The position numbers and the translations under genes are program-made. 8,204 nucleotides of DNA from an uncultured Opitutia bacterium (lineage in GTDB: Bacteria; Verrucomicrobiota; Verrucomicrobiia; Opitutales; UBA953). The notes under the pieces were generated by a model. That model made no database searches, was not told the DNA's origin, and was given only the letters and a program-made list of their open reading frames with translations. Shown one piece after another: positions 1-4,366 of the stretch (position 1 is its first letter; each line of letters begins with the position of its first letter). The stretch covers positions 1 through 8,204 of the forward strand of contig CAIRWP010000283.1 of assembly GCA_903882335.1 (NCBI GenBank). Direction: 5' to 3'.

Positions 1-996
1 CTTGCCGCCCTGGGCGCGGACCATCGCCTTGAACTTCTCGAGGGCGGAGCCGTCCTTGAGGTGTTTCTCGACGGTCTGCTTGGCGGAAAGGGTCGAACCG
101 GCGACGCCGGCGAGGCGCACGACTTCCATGCCCAGCTTGAGCACGAGGTCCTGCAGGTCCTCGGGGCCTTCGCCCTTGAGGAGGCGGACCGCTTCGAGGA
201 CTTCCAGACCGGTGCCGACAGAGTCGCCGAGGGGCTGGTTGATGTCGGTCACGAGGGCCACGCACTTGCGGTTGAGCGAGCGGGCGACGCGGGTGATGAT
301 GCGGGCGAGCTGCTTGGCCTGCTCGAGGTCGCGGATGAAGGAGCCATTCCCCCACTTCACGTCGATCACGAGCCCTTCGCAGCCTTCGGCGAGCTTCTTG
401 GAGAGGATGCTGCCGGTGATGAGCGGGAGGGACGGGATTGTGCCGGTCTTCTGGCGCAGGGCGTAGAGGATGTCGTCGGCCGGGGCGATCTCCTTGCACT
501 GCTCGGTCACGGCGCAACCGACGCGCTCGAGCTGCTGGCGGAACTGGTCCATCGTGGCCTTGCCCTTGAAGCCCGGGATCGAGCTGAGTTTCTCGACGGT
601 CGAGAGGCAGAACTCCTCGTCCTTGCCGTTCATACCCGGCATGATGACGCCGGCGGCCGCGCCGAGCGGGCCGAGCACCATCGAGGTCTTGTCGCCCACG
701 CCGCCGGTCGAGACCTTGGCGATCTTGGGCTGGGTCAGGCGGTCGAGGTCGATGACGTCGCCAGAGAGACGGAGCTCCTCGGCGAGCAGCGCGGTCTCCT
801 GGGCGGACATCTGCTTGAAGAAGATCGCCATCGCCAGGGCGGCCTGCTGGGCCTCCGGCATCTCGGCGTCCATGATCGAATCAACGATCTGACGGATCTC
901 ATCCGCGGAGAACTCGCCGCCATCCCGCTTCTTCTCGATGAGAGAAGTGAAGGACGGCTTTTCCTTCCTCCGATGTTCGACGATTTTGTCAGTCAT
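1..996 (-). CDS. deoA: Thymidine/pyrimidine-nucleoside phosphorylase-like protein, divergent active site (C-terminus cut by window edge)
   Basis: Members of this family split thymidine, and in some cases uridine, with phosphate into free base and (deoxy)ribose-1-phosphate in cytoplasmic nucleoside salvage. The first 332 residues are visible; family proteins are usually about 430-450, so roughly 100 C-terminal residues lie outside. Family landmarks, compared with E. coli DeoA from memory without gaps: a helical N-terminal domain (to about 90), a phosphate loop STGGVGDKTS at 96-105, SSIPGF at 138-143, R181, and PLITGSILSKK at 191-201 containing the equivalents of Ser186 and Lys190. DVKWGNGSF and TDINQPLG follow. 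Oddly, the usual KHSTGG reads KVSTGG (V95), and the signature SGRGLGHTGGT is replaced by NGKDEEFCLST at 123-133. Phosphorolysis is therefore likely but not certain; substrate or activity may differ. The ATG at 996-994 is chosen because the N-terminus fits the family; no Shine-Dalgarno is seen. The gene has its own upstream spacer of 192 bases after ribD. Confidence 0.88.
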   Translation of the reverse strand, partial: MTDKIVEHRRKEKPSFTSLIEKKRDGGEFSADEIRQIVDSIMDAEMPEAQQAALAMAIFFKQMSAQETALLAEELRLSGDVIDLDRLTQPKIAKVSTGGVGDKTSMVLGPLGAAAGVIMPGMNGKDEEFCLSTVEKLSSIPGFKGKATMDQFRQQLERVGCAVTEQCKEIAPADDILYALRQKTGTIPSLPLITGSILSKKLAEGCEGLVIDVKWGNGSFIRDLEQAKQLARIITRVARSLNRKCVALVTDINQPLGDSVGTGLEVLEAVRLLKGEGPEDLQDLVLKLGMEVVRLAGVAGSTLSAKQTVEKHLKDGSALEKFKAMVRAQGGK

Positions 997-1058
997 AAGG
1001 TGTTCGTGTTTAGAAGGTTAGAGCCGTCCTGTTGGGCAGGGGGAGGCGGACTCGCTGA

Positions 1059-1089
1059 TATGTAAGATTTTCTTGAAAAGTCGAGCCAA
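1059..1089 (-). promoter_or_regulatory. Candidate promoter for the deoA-like gene
   Basis: An AT-rich island in an otherwise GC-rich spacer lies 63-94 bases upstream of the start codon. Read on the minus strand it holds TACATA (1064-1059) as a possible -10 box and TTGGCT (1089-1084) as a possible -35 box. The spacing of 19 bases is longer than ideal. Only the local drop in GC and the position between an inverted repeat and a gene start support it. Confidence 0.3.
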
Positions 1090-1128
1090 AAGCGACAGGC
1101 GGCCTCCCCGCCCCACCCGGGGACAACC

Positions 1129-1171
1129 GGAAGGCCGATTGGCCGCCCTTTTTCGGGCCTAGGAGCCTTCC
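1129..1171 (-). terminator. Nested inverted repeat after ribD, possible terminator structure
   Basis: GGAAGGC at 1129-1135 pairs with GCCTTCC at 1165-1171. Inside the arms, GCCC at 1145-1148 pairs with GGGC at 1155-1158 around a six-base loop. The structure starts 18 bases past the ribD stop codon, where a terminator is expected. It has no T-run on the minus strand, so it is not a classic intrinsic terminator. It may protect the 3' end or separate the ribD transcript from the deoA-like gene. Confidence 0.35.
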
Positions 1172-1188
1172 GCCGCCCCGAGGCTGCC

Positions 1189-2277
1189 CTACCCTAGATA
1201 CCCTCGGAAAAGGGCGTCCTGACCGAAAAGCGTGGTCTTGCCGGCCATCAGGGGGAAGTCCACCCCCTCGAACCAGGTCGGACTCTCCGGGTCGCCGCCC
1301 AGCCGCGGGGCGACATAGGCGAACAGGTAGTCGGCCGCCCCTTCGCGGAGCAAGGCGGACGCGAACCGCGGGCCCGCCTCGATCAGCACCCCGGTCAGAC
1401 CCTCGGTGGCGCAGCGCTCGGCCCAGGCATCCAGGAAGTCGACCTCCTCGCCAGGCAACGCCCAGACCGTGACGCCCTCGGCCTCATACCAAGCGAGGTC
1501 CGCGGCGCGGGCGCCGGCGGCCAGACCGACGACGATGGTGTGGCCACGGAACGCGTCCGTGAATAGGTTCAGACCGGCCCGGCCGGCGGAACGGAAGCGA
1601 CGGTCAAGGACGAAGCGGACGGGCGCGTGCTCGCCGTCGGCGTCGCGGGCGGTGAGCCGCGGGTTGTCGGCCAGCAAGGTGTCCGCGGTCACCGCGATCG
1701 CCGGGAACAAACGGCGCCAGCGATGCACGTCAGCGCGCGCCGCGGGACCGGTGATGTCCCGCGACTCGCCCGGGGCGGGCACGAGCTTGCCATCCAAGGT
1801 CGCCGCGACTTTCAACGCGAGCAAGGGGCGACCGACCGTGATCCAGTGGTTGAAGAGGAAGTTGAGCTCCGCGCATTCCTCGCCGAGGACGCCCTCGACG
1901 ACCGCGACGCCGGCCGCGCGGAGCAGTTGGACGCCCTTCCCCGCGTGCGCGGGATTCGGGTCGGTCGCGCCGATCACCACGGTGCGCAGGCCCGCGCGCA
2001 GGATGGCGTCGACGCACGGCGGCGTGCGTCCGTGCGTGCAGCACGGCTCCAACGTGACATGCAAGATGGCATCAGCCTGAGGCGCGCGACCCAGGGCCCG
2101 CAGGGCCATGACCTCCGCATGGGGCTGGCCGGCGGCGGCGTGGAAGCCTTCGGCGACGATGACCCCACCCTCGGTGATCACGGCCCCGACCATCGGGTTG
2201 GGGTGCGTCCGGCCCCACGCCCGTCGCGCGAGCTCCAAGGCTCGGCGCATCGGGGGCTCGGCGGACGCGGCCAACAC
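1189..2277 (-). CDS. ribD: RibD, bifunctional pyrimidine deaminase / 5-amino-6-(5-phosphoribosylamino)uracil reductase
   Basis: RibD carries out the second and third steps of riboflavin synthesis in the cytoplasm: it deaminates the pyrimidine product of GTP cyclohydrolase II, then reduces its ribosyl chain with NADPH. The 362 residues match the usual length of about 360-380. The deaminase half (10-145) has THPNPMVGAVI at 24-34, zinc ligands H53, C79 and C88, and catalytic E55 in HAEVMAL and EPCCTHGRTPPC. The reductase half (150-362) has LKVAATLDGK at 155-164, ITG at 175-177, LADNPRLT at 202-209, and LGG at 326-328. Several reductase positions are unusual: SRDIT where SxWIT is typical, VTADT (196-200) for VGxGT, and EAG (300-302) for EGG. 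The start is GTG at 2277-2275, two bases after the helicase stop codon. An ATG at 2250-2248 (M10) is an alternative, but it leaves a very short N-terminus before the conserved RRALELA. No Shine-Dalgarno is visible, so translational coupling to the helicase is likely. Confidence 0.95.
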   Translation of the reverse strand: MLAASAEPPMRRALELARRAWGRTHPNPMVGAVITEGGVIVAEGFHAAAGQPHAEVMALRALGRAPQADAILHVTLEPCCTHGRTPPCVDAILRAGLRTVVIGATDPNPAHAGKGVQLLRAAGVAVVEGVLGEECAELNFLFNHWITVGRPLLALKVAATLDGKLVPAPGESRDITGPAARADVHRWRRLFPAIAVTADTLLADNPRLTARDADGEHAPVRFVLDRRFRSAGRAGLNLFTDAFRGHTIVVGLAAGARAADLAWYEAEGVTVWALPGEEVDFLDAWAERCATEGLTGVLIEAGPRFASALLREGAADYLFAYVAPRLGGDPESPTWFEGVDFPLMAGKTTLFGQDALFRGYLG

Positions 2278-2279
2278 GC

Positions 2280-3467
2280 TCAGCGGTTACGCTTACGCGA
2301 GACCGCGGCGGCCTTGGCGTTGCCGGGGGTCAACTGCGGTTCAGAATAGTAACGGAAACCTTCGAGCTTACGGCGCTCGATGGCGCGACCGAGAAGTTGC
2401 TCGATCTGCTGCAGGTGGTGCATCTCGTCCGGCGAGTAGAGCGTGAAGGCCTCGCCCTCGGCGGAGGCGCGGCCGGTGCGGCCGATGCGGTGGACGTAGT
2501 CCTCGGCGTGCTCGGGGACATTGTAGTTGATGACGTGGGTCACGCCGCGGATATCGAGGCCGCGGGAGGCGATGTCTGTCGCCACCATGATACTGAACTT
2601 ACCCGACTTGAAACCAGCGAGGGCGGCGGCGCGCTCCGACTGGGTGCGGTCGGCGTGCATCGTGGCGACGGGGGTGCCGTGGCCTTCGATCCACTCGGCG
2701 ATGCGGTCGGCGTCGCGCTTGGTGCGCGTGAAGACGATGACGGACTTGTAGCCGCTCTTGTTCAGCAGCGAGAGGAGCAGGTCGTACTTTTGGAAGACGT
2801 CGACCGGGTAGATCGCGTGCTCGACGGTGTCGGCGGCGCCGAGGCCGGTGCGCACGTCGATGGTGACCGGGTCCTTCAGGGCCCAGCCGGCGATGCGGCC
2901 GATGGCGTCGGAGATCGTGGCGGAGAACAGCAGCGTCTGCCGGTCCTTCGGGCAATAGTTGACGATGCGGGTGACGTCCTCGATGAAGCCCATGTCGAGC
3001 ATGCGGTCCACCTCGTCCATGATCAGCATCTGGATGGACTTCAGGTCGAGGATCTTCTGCTCATGCAGGTCGAGCAAGCGACCCGGGGTCGCGATGACGA
3101 CGTCGACGCCCTCCTCGAGCGCCTTGACCTGGATGCCGTAACCGACGCCGCCGTAGAGGAGCGCGGTCTTGGTGCCGAGGTACTTGCCGTATTTCTGGAA
3201 ATTCTCGTCGACCTGGACGGCGAGTTCGCGGGTCGGCACGAGGACGAGGCAGCGGGGCTTGCCGGCGGCGGGCCCGAGACGGGCAAGGGTCGGCAGGGCG
3301 AAGGCGGCGGTCTTGCCGGTGCCCGTCTGGGCGGCGCCGATGATGTCGCGGCCGGCGAGGACGGCGGGGATGGCCTGCTCCTGGATCGGGGTCGGGTTGA
3401 CGTAGCCGCACTCGCCGAGGACGCGGAGCACCGACTCGGGCAGGTTCAGTTCGGAAAAGGTAGGCAT
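2280..3467 (-). CDS. rhlE: DEAD-box ATP-dependent RNA helicase, RhlE type
   Basis: This enzyme uses ATP to unwind short RNA duplexes in the cytoplasm; RhlE-like proteins act in ribosome assembly, RNA decay and cold adaptation. All core motifs are present in the 395 residues: Q motif with F4 and PTPIQ (25-29), motif I AQTGTGKT (46-53), Ia PTRELA (78-83), GG (106-107), TPGRL (127-131), motif II DEVD (151-154), SAT (182-184), VIVFTRTK (243-250), ATDIASRGLD (296-305) and HRIGRTGR (326-333). Motif II reads DEVD rather than DEAD. The tail after about 340 is short and basic (ends VSRKRNR), so there is no long extra RNA-binding domain such as the DbpA-type one in DeaD. The start ATG 3467-3465 gives MPTFSELNL, which matches the family. 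A longer in-frame start at 3539 would only add a Pro/Phe-rich peptide encoded by the pyrimidine tract. The stop is followed two bases later by ribD. Confidence 0.95.
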   Translation of the reverse strand: MPTFSELNLPESVLRVLGECGYVNPTPIQEQAIPAVLAGRDIIGAAQTGTGKTAAFALPTLARLGPAAGKPRCLVLVPTRELAVQVDENFQKYGKYLGTKTALLYGGVGYGIQVKALEEGVDVVIATPGRLLDLHEQKILDLKSIQMLIMDEVDRMLDMGFIEDVTRIVNYCPKDRQTLLFSATISDAIGRIAGWALKDPVTIDVRTGLGAADTVEHAIYPVDVFQKYDLLLSLLNKSGYKSVIVFTRTKRDADRIAEWIEGHGTPVATMHADRTQSERAAALAGFKSGKFSIMVATDIASRGLDIRGVTHVINYNVPEHAEDYVHRIGRTGRASAEGEAFTLYSPDEMHHLQQIEQLLGRAIERRKLEGFRYYSEPQLTPGNAKAAAVSRKRNR

Positions 3468-3476
3468 GTGAGGCTT

Positions 3477-3522
3477 GGAGAAAGTGGGAGGCAGGGGGAA
3501 AGGGAAAGGATAAAGGAAGAAA
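3477..3522 (-). other. Polypyrimidine leader in front of the helicase gene
   Basis: On the minus strand these 46 bases contain only three purines, including an unbroken 18-base pyrimidine run (3493-3510). The tract begins 10 bases before the helicase start codon, which has no Shine-Dalgarno sequence. C/U-rich leaders can be bound by ribosomal protein S1, so a role in ribosome recruitment is possible; this is inference. A mirror-like purine-pyrimidine tract of this kind could also form unusual DNA structure. Confidence 0.4.
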
Positions 3523-3582
3523 TCCCGAGGGAAGGGCAAGTTCCGGGAGGGCCGGAGGCGAAAGGCGGCGATTTGTCTGGGT

Positions 3583-3611
3583 TTGACAATCCTTCCGGGA
3601 TGCCCTGCATT
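3583..3611 (+). promoter_or_regulatory. Sigma70-type promoter for tRNA-His
   Basis: A perfect -35 box TTGACA (3583-3588) is followed after exactly 17 bases by TGCATT (3606-3611), which keeps T, A and T at the -10 positions 1, 4 and 6. Transcription would start near 3618, about 25 bases before the tRNA. The same hexamer read backwards gives TTGTCA on the minus strand, a possible -35 for the divergent helicase gene, but I see no good -10 for that direction. Confidence 0.6.
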
Positions 3612-3642
3612 GAACTCCCTTTCCGCAAGGAATGGGCGAACG

Positions 3643-3719
3643 GTGGTTGTAGCTCAGTTGGTTAGAGCACTGGTTTGTGGTACCAGGGGTCGGGGGTTCA
3701 AGTCCCCTCAATCACCCCA
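3643..3719 (+). tRNA. tRNA-His (anticodon GTG)
   Basis: A complete cloverleaf can be drawn. The acceptor stem GTGGTTG (3643-3649) pairs with CAATCAC (3709-3715) with one G-T pair, and the D stem is GCTC with GAGC. The anticodon stem CTGGT pairs with ACCAG around loop TTGTGGT, giving anticodon GTG. The variable loop is GGGTC, and the T stem GGGGG pairs with CCCCT around TTCAAGT. The histidine identity marks are encoded: a G at 3642 can serve as G-1, opposite discriminator C73 at 3716. CCA is genome-encoded at 3717-3719. This is the only plus-strand gene in the window, lying between the divergent helicase and a convergent small protein gene. Confidence 0.97.
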
Positions 3720-3726
3720 CCTTTCC

Positions 3727-3750
3727 AAGGCCCGGAGCGATCCGGGCCTT
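3727..3750 (+). terminator. Terminator hairpin of tRNA-His
   Basis: A perfect 10-base-pair stem, AAGGCCCGGA pairing with TCCGGGCCTT around a GCGA tetraloop, starts eight bases after the encoded CCA. The arm ends in CTT, followed by GTCGTT, so the T-run is weak, but the GC-rich stem and position fit an intrinsic terminator. It could also act on the opposite strand for the convergent gene ending at 3811. Confidence 0.7.
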
Positions 3751-3793
3751 GTCGTTGGCGGGGTTCAAACCTAGGAGGCGCCGCCCGAAGGTC

Positions 3794-3809
3794 GGCCGCG
3801 CCAGCGGCC
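3794..3809 (-). terminator. Hairpin directly after the small membrane protein gene
   Basis: GGCCGC (3794-3799) pairs with GCGGCC (3804-3809) around a four-base loop, one base beyond the TAA stop codon at 3813-3811. There is no T-run behind it. It may end or stabilise the transcript of the heme protein and membrane protein pair, perhaps together with the stronger hairpin at 3727-3750. Confidence 0.35.
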
Positions 3810-3810
3810 C

Positions 3811-4305
3811 TTACTGCGCGCCCTTCGACTTGAAATACTTCTCGAGGGCGCCGCGGATGGCCTTCTCGAGCTCCTCGTCCTTCGCCTTGACCTCGCGGTC
3901 CAGCTCGGCGTCGCCGACCTGCGCGCCGCGACGGAATAGCTTACCCTCGCCGCCGACGTTGAGGCGCTGGGCGTAGTAAGTGACGTAGCGGACCGCGAAC
4001 TTGTACCCCGAAGCGTAGTTCTCGAGCTTCACGGTCACGCGTTCGACCGGGTAGTCCGACTTGACGGCCTGGAGGGCCGCCTGCACCTCGCGCAGCGCCT
4101 CGTTGGACTCGCACTTCAGGCGGTTGTCCATGAAGCGGGCATCCTCGAAGCCGGCTTCCATGTCGAAATGCACCCCGGCGCGCAGGCCATGGAAACCCGT
4201 ACCGGGAATCCCAAGATAGAGCACCAGGATCGTCACCGTGGTGACCGTGGCGAGCAGGGCGATGGTGGCGAGCGGGGAGGTCTCTTTCTGGAGTTTGACA
4301 GCCAT
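3811..4305 (-). CDS. Small single-pass membrane protein, unknown function
   Basis: I do not recognise a family for this 164-residue protein. A short N-terminus with two lysines (MAVKLQKETS) precedes one hydrophobic segment at about 11-33. With the positive charge inside, the remaining 130 residues should face the periplasm. The outer part has an aromatic-rich stretch at 96-111 (with YKFAVRYVTYYAQR) resembling beta strands, and a highly charged helix at 131-164, possibly a short coiled coil, ending KSKGAQ. There is one cysteine, C65. The start ATG 4305-4303 is preferred because it puts the membrane segment close to the N-terminus; an upstream in-frame ATG at 4356 would add 17 residues. No Shine-Dalgarno is seen. 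The gene lies 61 bases after the heme protein gene with no terminator between, so co-transcription is likely and a role at the cell envelope plausible. Confidence 0.8.
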   Translation of the reverse strand: MAVKLQKETSPLATIALLATVTTVTILVLYLGIPGTGFHGLRAGVHFDMEAGFEDARFMDNRLKCESNEALREVQAALQAVKSDYPVERVTVKLENYASGYKFAVRYVTYYAQRLNVGGEGKLFRRGAQVGDAELDREVKAKDEELEKAIRGALEKYFKSKGAQ

Positions 4306-4366
4306 GCGGGAGGGATAGCCGCCGGACGACCGGAGGCAACCCAATTGGCGGCCCACCCGCGCTCGC

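Noticed and set aside
61..1065. A 334-codon plus-strand open frame opposite the deoA-like gene
   Set aside because: It is an antisense shadow: the minus strand encodes clear phosphorylase motifs and the plus product has none.
3468..3539. An upstream in-frame extension of the helicase giving a Pro/Phe-rich N-terminus
   Set aside because: The peptide is simply the translation of the polypyrimidine tract, and the family's N-terminus starts at the ATG at 3467.
2397..3665. A 422-codon plus-strand open frame opposite the helicase
   Set aside because: It is antisense to a helicase with every motif intact and has repetitive Asp/Gly/Val/Leu composition.
3061..3711. A 216-codon minus-strand frame starting inside the tRNA-His gene
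   Set aside because: It begins in the complement of the tRNA (RGLEPPTPGTTNQ) and then runs out of frame through the helicase gene.
3583..3774. A short plus-strand open frame reading AQLVRALVCGTRGRGF through the tRNA
   Set aside because: This is the well-known spurious peptide produced by translating a tRNA gene.
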